From an uncultured Lachnospiraceae bacterium (lineage in GTDB: Bacteria > Bacillota > Clostridia > Lachnospirales > Lachnospiraceae), in the NCBI GenBank assembly GCA_934293375.1, contig CAKQYS010000001.1, positions 248,001 to 312,000 of the forward strand: DNA of 64,000 nucleotides, read 5' to 3'. A program made the translations under genes and the position numbers. This document shows, piece after piece, positions 31,401 to 37,773 of the stretch. The stretch's first letter is position 1. Every line of letters starts with the position of its first letter. The notes under the pieces are model-generated. The model was not told where the DNA came from and did not search any database. It worked only from the letters and a program-made list of their open reading frames with translations.

Positions 31401-31676
31401 ATTCTCATCATCCGGGTTCTTCGCCGATTCAATAATGACAGAATTGCCGTTCAGGTTGATTCCGCTCACTGCACCTGATTCATTATAGATCCAGGTAACC
31501 CCCTTACTCTTGTCCACCTTACTAAGCTCTACAGGCGTTGTTTCTTCCTCCTGATAGAAACGGCCTGAAGAACCAAATGTCTGTGCAGACACTGTATGCG
31601 GTGTCACTCCGCATAAACAGGTCAGGGCTGTCATCACAAGCAGCCCGCCTAACACATTTCGTTTCCTATGCCTCAT
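19440..31676 (-). CDS. Giant secreted multidomain protein with beta-helix, Ig-like, His/Cys repeat and BspA-type LRR domains
   Basis: About 4078 residues. I chose the ATG at 31676 because AAGGAGG lies 8 bases upstream; the ATG at 31697 includes that site. Signal peptide at residues 1-31 (cleavage after VSA). Then come three large regions of short beta-rich repeats (GDVTM, GNLSV style; beta-helix-like), each opened by an EF-hand-like loop: DSNANGVVDNGE, DDNRDGIADHE and DENHDGIADND. These alternate with three He_PIG-type Ig domains (near 1150-1240, 1605-1690 and 2510-2595; YD-x-HS/NSL...LPxGLxLExGxIxGT). Further Ig-like repeats run to about 2860. About 22 His/Cys-rich repeats (about 2860-3810; HW-x2-C-x-CG...AHSY) follow, then an acidic linker and a C-terminal LRR_5/BspA domain (about 3860-4078; AFxGCKKLxxITI). 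No LPXTG or SLH anchor is visible. Probably an adhesin or matrix protein at the cell surface; ligand unknown. Confidence 0.9.
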   Translation of the reverse strand: MRHRKRNVLGGLLVMTALTCLCGVTPHTVSAQTFGSSGRFYQEEETTPVELSKVDKSKGVTWIYNESGAVSGINLNGNSVIIESAKNPDDENGNYCKIYIDSNANGVVDNGETAQKLPSLNASQALSEYIQVGPAIYGVYKAKTEDPICISGQVNGQTIYTVYEGAACDVKVALTGGTSAIFGAYNSTLTGDVTMTNTKVNASALFAVSGGTVTGDIVMTNQNVSAGSVMAAYNSTVIGDVTLNLSADKDFRSNCGTVYAANSTDVTGKVRLYQDGAMVSGTECAVCTGSVQSDDPENPAVLMDVKNGSSSGNYIGAVQGTRISSKASTAVKFTAVDHELNGSVYINNSSQIEASGDAPIALDLDVTGASTISGGFAGVLATGSTLSLIGDVDVNIQLDTMPSYSTGEIDVVKGNFRLDGNVTAKLKNLYASSIYGSGGYSDSTYDSVINGDVTIDMTSCQSTGAFYGANYSYIKGNLSVTGDRTTCMYNYFPSNYATVDKNIKMEVYGYEADTSKASYSTFQGIYYKYKEMEYSVGSAVDMKLLGGSFSSVYALNYNSVINGSMDFAMSGVSITSSSNSYGVYSAKIGGDVTVTADKNCSFACSFSGINSSTVAGNATIDIYSSYVSQNSYVYNNFYGVSSSDIGGVTNISVTGGMWYNVYGVNNNSGTNPNILSENYTVSLQDLTCTNYIYGLYGGKYKGTVDCSIRNIKGSSSSMYGITYGEIDGTVDIKASDFSDFSYIYLLGSGSVAKNITVTASGIEPKQNFYAKNYEKLTCGGNINFILNDINAPYWYGLGGTITSAGSITLTATDCTSTEYTYITGNADTSAAKGIQMDFNACDFVNVSNISFVAYADNEINFNGGNIELQGQISNINGSAPAKANINFKGVAITAPKTASQLSITNYSGGDVILEIIFDDKCTLPKTYEVIANGADKSCPTMVHLGNEYYYAGKYPVDAAVVNGADIVGFCHYLSEIPQITAKKILFRDCSTVIPENVTLTATNQFVFNNNALLLEGTLTGACDMEMLGSTFFYMNGGKITEKLFDSNATKYYRVSLDYDQDAMTVSHTFSSVSLREGILFAKPGSQPTVTVTMKDGYLLGEGTILEEGESSASTLSYTTSGSKTIFKYDMNAKTVAIKLNSSGVPIVVGKTVADPVAILDHTYTAESPLYDFNSLLIYNDAVNDKKNVTYTLADGQMLPTGLVLEENKIIGTATVEDQTGTPVKFIVTGKNGSMFELTLNMIVSSDPNTIQSNQDGRIIVDDTAKSINCMGSSVILKACEEGTAIYLDDNRDGIADHEVPAVKGDYSAYTLYGMNAYESNKPIQILMEGGTLSNLYAVYAGKVNTTDCGESVKLILKDGKITGNAYGLYANSTATEGVCVDCTNAAVTASKCYAKDSGSSCKYGYADVNGAVSITGTYTIDQDLNVNSLTINAGSYDNYNMIHIAKGVAVTAENVTISSNTNLYNKGTLNCTGKYTANSSSIKHFVIGDAKVLPEDNAFAYLYYPMKLTYEDLPDGVSAPALETNNSYCDIDGVLYGSVSDKTTYMRYTRIPGYTIYYSVNNKDEISLGTGSSSASNYTTYPACVKAPMQIKMFYVPNELEAVLKFNVPAAKKGTEYTESEPLYDYHSVTLKNDTLKEFGQDVSYQLQPGSKLPSGLVLEDGKVIGTPTGEDGSTVTTSVIITGRNGSSVTVTLDYVIEASETEDKGINDKISYDGKNLDLNGTSVVMYADAVNTSCVNIYLDENHDGIADNDKAFVYKDNAALNLAYATVYGYRDTTKAYDGDITVYAYAGNIGKIYGAYGTSQTANVTVNGKVSLFMQGASVTSELAAGYYATAKECNLYCTAGTMKGSIYAAYCPVNVEKVNFRFTDTAYYTYYNSSSYLAVTSGGNVTGDVTAVIGGTTNGLNNTSNRYNYCRYEGVYQTTVGGDVNYTIQGNWYNYTRNNHFAGESVIAGNMNVDWKKGKVSVTSGNTSMQTFAYNCTIQDLNIRVAENATMSGNSTMYPYYGGKIQRVYMDIPESFTGSIYTDLKHPYASTVTYPEKSGYLNHRGICYIMGDYTIDETTDVKQLYVYENSKLTIAEGVTLTVSDRTNIYGDLENYGVLQTSDNLILNAGAKYTNYGTLDAGQALYVNADSSTGANGAKLINKGTMTTSSYVYCSGAITNDGTWTAKNSMYIQEDGASISNSGEWNSMAPINVNDTNVSITNEGIWTADGIIAATKAGTTIVNHGEWTTNKSFTFSGVNSVITNDHIWNMNYGIRLSSNAKLVNAGSFIGKYMSTNASGSVYVEGYASVVNSGSWEGNAYLYLYNAIFDNAGTMEINPGVSESSAAFYATGKSSLINRENALCHVKAYMSMNISATKLINYGTFKQSYQDSNFYRLGNVYAAKPLILAKELSDYTKNANYVKFYYPVTVDCPDTAVTGYTVATGYKSGIEGDENTYLLGGASFTLTLKGYRTDFSAADVQSVTYGSAETKAATSNIENQWKGTVPYEAVTIHVNVVKNDATQIVLDPDHVTIDKLTVNQYNSSIYDLHNLTITGDDDEAEGEVAYAVSTAKPLPEGLTLSDGVISGTPKKAYDEPYTTEIIVTGKNLTKATFTIVFQQIEKAVPSLSVPTGMYGYTDYKLSQVRGYNNPSSGTFSWPDSSVVITEKCLAGEKFDLYFTPKDTDNYDWSKISASTGKWNAKEGRVECQVSIRMYTIAPKYTVPTDLEAVYGQTLADVKLPSDEDGTFEWRSPSTSVGTVGTRRFYANYIPTDTGRYSNVTYISISVQVNAKEMQVPVPAGLKTFKGNTIGQVELPEVEGGTYKWVTASGTIVEDGQQYKLVFVPDDTTNYNWVAADGISFSNAYNGYVIETTVQVIWHEEGVHDYQSKYDDTYHWKECICGDIIDKEEHSLGTPKDQGADHIAACTKDGCEYTLESAHVYTKKQDADYHWSECECGDVISKYAHSYSKTVYNETAHWKECSCGIRSTEEAHNYKLSKADSTSHWKQCSCGAKSNIEKHDFNTIAFDGDNHWYVCSCKTKNGVEPHSYGKWIYDDKTDGHYAVCDCGAKKTAAHQYGDYESTGDTEHKQICSDCGKTVTSQHTWDAGVITITPTEISEGLRIDTCTACGQTREVTLPKNKPPHTFDKNLMSYDANEHWRVCDDGDEYELANSRAAHSFSDWKTTEDDSHYKECICGYRVYEAKHTWKYTYDEDSHWYECTVCKAVKNKTAHSYENKSDEVNHWKECVCQSRIDVEQHAYTEYGYNAKTHWDVCSCGKKVNVSAHSYGKWIPDEQNHNHYRICVCGSRETAEHSNNYSWTSDGEENHTGVCADCGGGSLTETHTWNSGKVTTSPTTSTTGIRTYTCTKCQAVKTEEIAKLPEEHKHTFDTWLSDDAEHWQQCSCGDEQKRGSHSWNAGTVTQEPTETEEGVKVYKCTVCAKEKTEILPTLTHTHKYSDTYTYDEQYHWRSCSCNAVTDKAGHTWDQGTLIEAATLEKTGKMRYACTVCNAVKLTILPKLEETHEHNFGAWISSDDQYHTRTCSCGVSETKKHNYGGWITDDKSRHKRVCADCGHEVYDEHIWDSGKVTTVATETTEGIITYTCKICNGTKTQHYAYDEHVHNYGKCTSVDENFHMQICQDASCQNEYLSRHVFDEGTVTTQPTIQTEGVMTYTCTECGYKKTEAIAKLPHTHQYGKWMPNDTATHKKQCDCGEAVTEAHNFDAGVVSVQPTETQEGVMTYTCVECGYVKTEAIAKLVHTHNYGNWTQNDASTHKKQCSSCGELMTEAHNFDAGVITVQPTQQAEGVKTYTCTVCGAAKTETIDKLPADPTDPNGGNDPSDDDLMEGEPAGTKLKVPGSDVTYIVVDPSDVDALDEDDSPAVSYAGDPKSKDKTITIPDTIIVDDVEYRVIRIESGAFKNNKSVKKIIIGENVVEIGDSAFEGCTALTTVTFKKNADLKTIGKKAFYKCIVLKKITIPKNVETIKDSAFDGCKKLASITFQSGSKLKTLGKKVLNGCVTLKKITLPKNLVTIGANAFRGCKKLTKITIQSAKLKSVGKNTFKGIKSNAVIRVPKKKLSSYKKLLKNKGQGKKVKITK

Positions 31677-31730
31677 GTCATACTCCTCCTTACTCATATT
31701 CTGATGTTCATTCCGACACTCATAATGTAT

Positions 31731-31759
31731 ATTTTATATGAACGAAGCATTTTGTACAA
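31731..31759 (-). promoter_or_regulatory. Predicted promoter of the giant surface-protein gene
   Basis: Minus strand: -35 TTGTAC (31754-31759), 17-bp spacer, -10 TAAAAT (31731-31736), about 55 bases before the ATG at 31676. It shares a 252-bp intergenic region with the divergent agrB promoter. Confidence 0.55.
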
Positions 31760-31828
31760 TGATTATATTGTTTTTACGATTTTTTTGGCATTTTGCACAA
31801 CATGCATTAGGAAGAATGCCTACATTTT

Positions 31829-31896
31829 CCCGCTCAGGCCGTAAAATCGACCGTTCAGCCCAGATTTCATCCATATTGTAATTTCTGTGTTATAAT
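31829..31896 (+). promoter_or_regulatory. agrB promoter with tandem LytTR (AgrA-type) boxes
   Basis: Two direct repeats, CCGCTCAGG (31830-31838) and CCGTTCAGC (31851-31859), start 21 bp apart, the helical-phase spacing used by AgrA/LytTR regulators. The second starts 40 bp before a perfect -10 box TATAAT (31891-31896). At the -35 position (31868-31873) there is only CATCCA, a poor match, as expected for an activator-dependent promoter. The same layout recurs at the agrD promoter. That the cognate LytTR regulator at 32513 binds here is inference. Confidence 0.75.
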
Positions 31897-31928
31897 ACAT
31901 GCATCTGAAATAAGGAGTGTGACAATAC

Positions 31929-32516
31929 ATGAAATATATGTCAAATCGAACAGAACAGCTGGCACATAAATTATATGAAAATCATATTATCTCAGAAGCA
32001 GAAATACCGGTTTATCAATACTGCCTTGATTATATCCGTGACAATCTGGTATTTTTTCTTTTTATATGCATTTATGCATCCGTATGGAGACGATGCTATG
32101 CCGGACTCTTAATGTGGGGCTGTCTGTTTTTTCTCAGAAAGTTTTGTGGTGGCATCCATGCATCCACCAGACGGCTATGTAATTTCATTTCATACGGAAT
32201 CATCATATTTGCCATTCCATCCACATATATATTTGATTTTATACGCACATATATATGGATAATTATTTATATAATAGCTTCCGGCATTCTATTATACCTG
32301 CTCCCTGTCGATACCCCACACAAACGGCTCACGAAAGAAACCCGTACTCGTATGCGTTTTTACGGAATGGGAACTTATGTGATCATAACGATTCTGTGGT
32401 TATTTTTTCTTTATCAACATGAAATTTTATACTACGGTATGATCACAGTCTGTGTTATGATAGTAACAACCAGTATGTTACTCGGTGAATATCAGAATCG
32501 AAAGGAGCAGCCATGA
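31929..32516 (+). CDS. agrB: AgrB-like autoinducer-processing membrane endopeptidase
   Basis: 195 residues with several hydrophobic helices. The motif RKFCGGIHASTRRLC places the catalytic His at residue 77 and Cys at residue 84, seven apart, the same positions as in Staphylococcus AgrB. AgrB cuts the AgrD propeptide C-terminally and forms the thiolactone. The ATG at 31929 has AAGGAG upstream; a second ATG at 31938 is possible. It overlaps the response-regulator gene by 4 bases. Unlike classic agr operons, no agrD follows; the only AgrD-like gene I found is at 37774-37938 on the other strand. Confidence 0.93.
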   Translation: MKYMSNRTEQLAHKLYENHIISEAEIPVYQYCLDYIRDNLVFFLFICIYASVWRRCYAGLLMWGCLFFLRKFCGGIHASTRRLCNFISYGIIIFAIPSTYIFDFIRTYIWIIIYIIASGILLYLLPVDTPHKRLTKETRTRMRFYGMGTYVIITILWLFFLYQHEILYYGMITVCVMIVTTSMLLGEYQNRKEQP

Positions 32517-33247
32517 ATTTACGAATTGCCATCTGCGATGATGAACAGGAACAGCAAAATATCACCAAGCAAATGTTGACACGATACTCCATTCATAAGG
32601 ATCTTGAATTACAAATCACTCTTTTTTCTAATGGAGAGGATCTATTGGAGGCGATTACCGATCCGCAGACTTTTCACATGATACTATTGGATGTGGAAAT
32701 GGAAGGGATCAGCGGTGTGGAAACCGCGAAAAAGATCCGGGAGCAATACGGATATCAGATCCATATCATATTTATCAGCATGTATCCGAAATATATGCAA
32801 AGCGGATTTGATGTACGCGCCTTTCATTATCTGATCAAACCTGTGAAATTCGAATATCTGGAATCCATTCTGAACCGCCTGATTGACGAGATTGAAAATG
32901 GAACAACCAAACAGATATTGCTTCATAAGAATGACATGGATTATCTGATCGGCATCCATGATATCCTGTACTTTGAAGTCACAAAAACCAAACGAAGAAT
33001 AATCCTTGCGCACACAAAGGACAATGAGATATATGAGCGCACAGGCTACCTTTCCGATGTGGAATCCGAACTGGAGGACTATCATTTTATATCTCCATCC
33101 CGTGGTTATCTTGTCAATCTTTGCAGGATCAAAGCCATACAAAAACAACAAGTATTTCTTGAAAACGGAGAAGCTATCCCTCTCAGTAAACGACGAGAAA
33201 AGGAAATCAAGAACCGTTTTGCAAAGCATGTAATCAGCATTTCATAG
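32513..33247 (+). CDS. agrA: AgrA-like LytTR response regulator
   Basis: 244 residues. Receiver domain: acidic pair CDD at residues 9-10, phosphoacceptor Asp60 in MILLDVEMEG, and Lys109 in YLIKPVKF. The C-terminal LytTR DNA-binding domain runs from about residue 145 (LHKNDMDYLIGIHDILYFEV) through FISPSRGYLVNL to the LSKRREKEIK end. LytTR proteins bind tandem 9-bp direct repeats, and matching repeats precede both agrB and agrD. It overlaps agrB by ATGA, with AAAGGAG as ribosome binding site, and is followed 11 bases later by the kinase gene. Confidence 0.94.
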   Translation: MNLRIAICDDEQEQQNITKQMLTRYSIHKDLELQITLFSNGEDLLEAITDPQTFHMILLDVEMEGISGVETAKKIREQYGYQIHIIFISMYPKYMQSGFDVRAFHYLIKPVKFEYLESILNRLIDEIENGTTKQILLHKNDMDYLIGIHDILYFEVTKTKRRIILAHTKDNEIYERTGYLSDVESELEDYHFISPSRGYLVNLCRIKAIQKQQVFLENGEAIPLSKRREKEIKNRFAKHVISIS

Positions 33248-33258
33248 GAGATGATTTT

Positions 33259-34590
33259 ATGACAGATATCTTATTAAGTATACTAAGCGGCATTTTCGAT
33301 ATCATCTTGCTGCATATTTTTTTTCAATACACCTTAAAGGAACGATGCGATGGAATTCCAAAAGCAATATACCCGCTCTGTTTTATGATTGTGGAATCAA
33401 TTTTGGTACTGAACATTTATCTCTTTACCAATACCTATAACGGCCTTCGCACACTGCTTATATTATCATGCAGTTCCGTTCTGACATTTGCATTGACCTT
33501 TTTTTATACATCCAGTTTTCGTAACCGTATATATACAACTTTGATTTTTCAGTTATTTGCATCCTTTGGCGAAATTCTGTCCGCTGCACTATTGATGCTG
33601 TCCATTTCCGATCAGACACATGTCGATGATGCAGCATTCAATATTAAGATTGCTTTTGGCTCAAAGATTGTAATTTTTATATTTGTATGTGTATATATCG
33701 CAATTCTCAACCGAAACTCCGCAAAATACACAACACAGTTTAATATTGCCGTACTGTTGACTCCAATCGTAACCTTTGGATGTGTCTGGATCTTCCCATA
33801 TGAAATTCTTACTGCTCCACACTCCCTACCCGCCTGTATTATACTGTTAGCCGGACTTGCATCATTAAATATTATCAATTTCTACTTGTTTCATACCGTA
33901 TTAAATAATTATGACCTACAAGAAACTCTGCGGTCTTATCAGGCACAGATCTATTATCAGTCAGAAAAATACAGCCAGATTGCTTCTGCATATAAAAGCA
34001 CCAGAAGGATTGTACACGACACAAAAAAGCATGCCATGTATATTCGCACTTGTGCACAAAAACATGATTTTGAAAAAATAACTGACTGCACCAATCAACT
34101 GATTCATGATCTGGACACGGTCTATATCAAGGTCAACACAGGAAATCTCGTTATCGATACCTTCGTTGGCAATGCATTTAATCTGGCGCAAAAGGACCAG
34201 ATACATCTGGAAACAGATATCAGAGTAAACGCTGAGGACATTCCTCTACAAGATTATGACCTATGTGTTATACTAGGCAATCTGATCGACAACAGTCTGC
34301 AGGCCTGTCGAAAAATGCAAAATCCTACTGATCGTTATATCAACATTCAGATCGTCACACAGGAAAAATACTTTCTCATCCATCTTCAGAATCCATTGAC
34401 TGATGATATTACTTACGAAGAAAATGACAAACTATTTCATGGATATGGCATCAACAATGTGAAAGAATTGACCGAAAAAAACGGAGGCACCTATGTCTGC
34501 ACTACAGTACATGGTGCCTATGATACCTCAATCGTTTTTTCACTTGTCCCTACTGATTCTCATTCATATAAGTCTCCACCCGGCTGTTGA
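33259..34590 (+). CDS. agrC: AgrC-like GHKL sensor histidine kinase
   Basis: 443 residues. About six to seven hydrophobic segments in residues 1-210 form the peptide sensor. The dimerisation helix carries the likely phospho-His in RRIVHDTKKH, the AgrC/GHKL pattern. The ATPase has the N box LCVILGNLIDNSLQACRK and the G box GYGINNVKELTEKNGG. Predicted to sense the peptide from the distal agrD and phosphorylate the adjacent regulator. Its last 41 bases overlap the 3' end of the convergent solute-binding-protein gene, so there is no intergenic terminator. Confidence 0.93.
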   Translation: MTDILLSILSGIFDIILLHIFFQYTLKERCDGIPKAIYPLCFMIVESILVLNIYLFTNTYNGLRTLLILSCSSVLTFALTFFYTSSFRNRIYTTLIFQLFASFGEILSAALLMLSISDQTHVDDAAFNIKIAFGSKIVIFIFVCVYIAILNRNSAKYTTQFNIAVLLTPIVTFGCVWIFPYEILTAPHSLPACIILLAGLASLNIINFYLFHTVLNNYDLQETLRSYQAQIYYQSEKYSQIASAYKSTRRIVHDTKKHAMYIRTCAQKHDFEKITDCTNQLIHDLDTVYIKVNTGNLVIDTFVGNAFNLAQKDQIHLETDIRVNAEDIPLQDYDLCVILGNLIDNSLQACRKMQNPTDRYINIQIVTQEKYFLIHLQNPLTDDITYEENDKLFHGYGINNVKELTEKNGGTYVCTTVHGAYDTSIVFSLVPTDSHSYKSPPGC

Positions 34591-35893
34591 TTGTCTCGCC
34601 GACACGGTCTATGGTGCAGTCGCCGTTAAAGTAGGCGGATACTTCATCATATACGATGTCATCAATCTTCTTATCCACCTTGATACAATGTTTTGCACGC
34701 ATGACAAGCTGCTCAACCAGATCCGCCTCTTCCTGTGAAAGCGGTGTATATTCCATTGTCGGAGATGTCTCCTGCCACGGCTTGATCTCCGTACCATACG
34801 CATCTGTATATGTCTCTGTTGTCATCGCTGCCTTCTTCATCATCGCAAAGACATCTTTTCGCACAGAAAGATTTCTAAAATCCTTGCACAACTGATATTG
34901 TGCATCCTTTGTCAATAACGACCTTACAAACTCCCATGCGACATCCTGATACTTTGATTTCGACGAAATACTAAAACATTCCTCAAAGAATATGCCAGCC
35001 GTATCACGGTAAGCATTGGCAGCACCCACATAACACAGATCCTTACCAAACACGCGTGTGATATCTTCTATGTCACTAAAATGCGAAACTGGCAATGATG
35101 TAACTGCATACTCTCCATTTCTGAATTCCGAAACCCATTCCTCACCAATCGGAAACCGGTCTGAATTCTTGACCCCTTGATCACAATATCGCAGAATCCG
35201 TGTAAACACATCAGAATCAAACGCTGCTTTTCCGGTATTCCAATCCACAAACTCCGAATACCCGGAACCCATAAAAGTGTTAAACATTGTCATCTTATCA
35301 TTCTCATAAAAGAGTGGCACATCCAAAGACTCTGCATAATCGATCATTTCTTCCTTCGTCCATCCGTCACTGAACTTACCAACCATCTCCTGTTTTCCAA
35401 ATGTGGTCGCAATATGATATTTCGGTGCCATATAATACAGCTTCTCCTCCTCCAGCCAAGCAGACATCACACTCTCCATAAAATCGTCACGGCAAAGCTC
35501 CGGATCTTCATCTAATAAAGACTGCATATCGGTCAAAAGTCCCATATGAATCAGCTTGTCCAGCCGCTCTCCCGCTGTCACGATAATATCAGGGGTCTTT
35601 CCTGCCGATACATCCAGATTAAATGCAGTATCGCAGTCCTCACTCTCCGAATAATCCTGAATCTCGATACGGTAAGTTGCATTTGTCTGATTAAATGCAT
35701 CCACATAGTCTTTCACCTGCTCACTTACCGAATTATAATCAAAATAACCAAGCGTGAGCACAGTTCTGCCATCCTTCGGAACCTGCTGCTCTGTCATCCT
35801 TTCATCCGTTTTCCTGCAGCCTGCAAATGTGAAAATGAACATCACAAAGACTGTAATCACCATCAGCACCTTATTGATATGTTTTATACTCAT
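34550..35893 (-). CDS. Extracellular solute-binding lipoprotein (ABC transporter type 1)
   Basis: 447 residues. Lipoprotein signal peptide with lipobox FAGC (Cys about residue 26). The body has the family 1 binding-protein pattern: LTLGYFDYNSVSEQVKDYVDAFNQ, TPDIIVTAGERLDKLIHMGLL and DVAWEFVRSLLTKDAQYQL. These proteins capture sugars or oligosaccharides for an ABC importer, but no permease or ATPase is nearby, so it is an orphan or has a sensing role. It follows the 35932-37149 lipoprotein by 38 bases, likely in the same transcript. SD GGAGGGAG precedes the ATG. Confidence 0.88.
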   Translation of the reverse strand: MSIKHINKVLMVITVFVMFIFTFAGCRKTDERMTEQQVPKDGRTVLTLGYFDYNSVSEQVKDYVDAFNQTNATYRIEIQDYSESEDCDTAFNLDVSAGKTPDIIVTAGERLDKLIHMGLLTDMQSLLDEDPELCRDDFMESVMSAWLEEEKLYYMAPKYHIATTFGKQEMVGKFSDGWTKEEMIDYAESLDVPLFYENDKMTMFNTFMGSGYSEFVDWNTGKAAFDSDVFTRILRYCDQGVKNSDRFPIGEEWVSEFRNGEYAVTSLPVSHFSDIEDITRVFGKDLCYVGAANAYRDTAGIFFEECFSISSKSKYQDVAWEFVRSLLTKDAQYQLCKDFRNLSVRKDVFAMMKKAAMTTETYTDAYGTEIKPWQETSPTMEYTPLSQEEADLVEQLVMRAKHCIKVDKKIDDIVYDEVSAYFNGDCTIDRVGETINSRVETYMNENQ

Positions 35894-35931
35894 CGTCCGG
35901 CTCCCTCCTGCACGATCCTTTGACCCACTGA

Positions 35932-37149
35932 TTATTTCTCTGATTCTGAAATCTTCTTCCCCTCCGGTCCATAATAGGTCAATCCATCTGCGCTCTCACC
36001 ATGATATTCCGTGTAATACTCTGCAATATAACTTGTCTTATCCACTGCCTTATAAATTCCTATATCTTCTGTCTGCTCAGTGACATTTGTATAATTCCTC
36101 TCGTCAATAGCCAGATATTTGTCCCCCACGCCTACAACGCGTGCACTCTTTGCCAAACTCTCTTTTGATACATACAATTTTCCGTCCTTATACGAGTACA
36201 GGTAATTTCTCGGATCCTCTCCTGATGACCACAAGCTGATATAATCCTGATACAAATATCCATAACCATCCATGTCAAACACGCTTGTTATCTCTTTTGT
36301 CTCAAGATCTATATAGTTAAACTCTTTATTTTCCCCAGTTTCATCACTGTAATATATCCGATTTTGATACTGACATGCCATATCCACAGTAAAATCAAAT
36401 TTTACATCCTCTATTTTTTTTATTTTATTTTTACTTAAATCAAGCGTATAAAAATCTGTATATGACTCACCTGGAGACATCTTCGGACTATATCGGTTCA
36501 TCAATGTAATCGAATCTGTATCCTGATAATCTCCATCGACCATCACTAGCAAATTGCTGAAATGTTCATCGTTGGGTTCTATTTCATATATCTCTTCCTG
36601 TTTTCCGGTTGTCAAATCTACCCGATAGACTGCACTTGTCTGTGCATAATACTCATTTCCATCAACCTCTATCTTCTCATTCGTTGCACTATCCACAACA
36701 TAATAAAGAAAATTTCCTGCAGCGGCCATTGAGAAAATAGTTGATGTCCATTCGTCGTCTGCCATTTTTTGTTCTACAACAGACTCCATTTTCTTTGTTT
36801 CAGCATTCCACCGTCCTATTTTATTCGTTTCTAGAGAAACTCCATTTTGAACAGATCCACTGTTTATCGCTGTATATAGAACACCCTGATGATACAAAGC
36901 ACAAACTAAAATAGACGCCTGGTCAACCTGATATAAAGCCTGTATCTGACCATCTTCTCCTACATATTTCATATCATGTCCCATTATATGATAAAACCCC
37001 TTATCATCAAAAGCATTATCGCCTGCAAGACATGAAGCCACATCAATATCCTGTATCTCTGCATCTACATTTCCTTCCTGTTTTGTATTACTACATCCTA
37101 CACAGCAGCACATTAACATACAGCATATCAAAATCATTCCTCTTCTCAT
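35932..37149 (-). CDS. Lipoprotein with a beta-propeller-like body
   Basis: About 405 residues from the ATG at 37149, chosen because AGGAGA lies 7-8 bases upstream; a longer reading to 37200 runs through a terminator hairpin. Lipobox VGC, so the protein is lipid-anchored outside the membrane. The rest is made of repeated short strands of the type 'value displayed, then a DLTTGKQ or DLETKEI turn', resembling propeller proteins such as the DUF5050 group; no enzyme motif is seen. Paired with the solute-binding lipoprotein downstream. Function unknown; membership of the agr output is inference. Confidence 0.65.
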   Translation of the reverse strand: MRRGMILICCMLMCCCVGCSNTKQEGNVDAEIQDIDVASCLAGDNAFDDKGFYHIMGHDMKYVGEDGQIQALYQVDQASILVCALYHQGVLYTAINSGSVQNGVSLETNKIGRWNAETKKMESVVEQKMADDEWTSTIFSMAAAGNFLYYVVDSATNEKIEVDGNEYYAQTSAVYRVDLTTGKQEEIYEIEPNDEHFSNLLVMVDGDYQDTDSITLMNRYSPKMSPGESYTDFYTLDLSKNKIKKIEDVKFDFTVDMACQYQNRIYYSDETGENKEFNYIDLETKEITSVFDMDGYGYLYQDYISLWSSGEDPRNYLYSYKDGKLYVSKESLAKSARVVGVGDKYLAIDERNYTNVTEQTEDIGIYKAVDKTSYIAEYYTEYHGESADGLTYYGPEGKKISESEK

Positions 37150-37186
37150 ATCATGTCTCCTCATAAAAATAATTTCTTGTAAGGTT

Positions 37187-37221
37187 AAAACTGTGCCCAT
37201 CAGCTAAATAGATGGACACAG
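37187..37221 (-). terminator. Terminator between the small secreted protein and the lipoprotein
   Basis: Minus strand stem CTGTGTCCATC / GATGGGCACAG (11 bp with one G-U pair), 9-base loop, followed by TTTT. It lies 17 bases after the stop at 37238. The short U run suggests partial readthrough into the lipoprotein genes, for which I see no strong separate promoter. Confidence 0.65.
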
Positions 37222-37237
37222 AATTTATAAATAGTAA

Positions 37238-37594
37238 TTAAGGATTTACACCCTCTGCCTTACCATAGGCAGCTCCCTTATAATCATACGCAACTGAATG
37301 CTGACCTAACCCCGAAAAAGTTATTGTCTTACCATGCTCACGATCTTTTCCTGCATATATCGTATATGTTGCGCTCGTCATAGGCTTAATTTTCGTCACA
37401 GACTGCGAGCCGGTTGAAACTACTGTTACATACGCCCAGACTTTTCCATTCTTTAACTGAACAGCCTTCTGCTCATTGTATGCCGCAATAATCCAGCCTG
37501 TTGTTGCCGCCTTCGCTGCAGTTGGAACAAATAATGTAACCATCATCATCAATGCTGCAATAAATACCTTAATTCTTGATCTTTTGTTTGTCAT
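37238..37594 (-). CDS. Small secreted protein of unknown function
   Basis: 118 residues. A clear signal peptide (positive MTNKRSRIK start, hydrophobic core, cleavage after AKA near residue 28) leaves a mature protein of about 90 residues, beta-rich, without cysteines. I do not recognise a family. GAGAGG precedes the ATG at 37594. It is the first gene after agrD on the same strand (179-base gap, no convincing terminator between), so it may be induced with agrD. The gap contains an AT-rich 8-bp palindrome (GATAAATA/TATTTATC) and a weak promoter candidate, so independent expression is also possible. Confidence 0.7.
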   Translation of the reverse strand: MTNKRSRIKVFIAALMMMVTLFVPTAAKAATTGWIIAAYNEQKAVQLKNGKVWAYVTVVSTGSQSVTKIKPMTSATYTIYAGKDREHGKTITFSGLGQHSVAYDYKGAAYGKAEGVNP

Positions 37595-37773
37595 ATAATC
37601 TTACCTCTCTTTCTAATTCTGCAGATTTAATCTGCTTTTTCATTTGGTCTCTATATCCATCCCATCTCCCCAATCATATAGTCCACATGTTTGATATCTA
37701 CTCGGATAAATATAATATTTATCATATCATGCCTATTTGTCTACATAATTGGGAAATCCGAGACGGAACAGTG

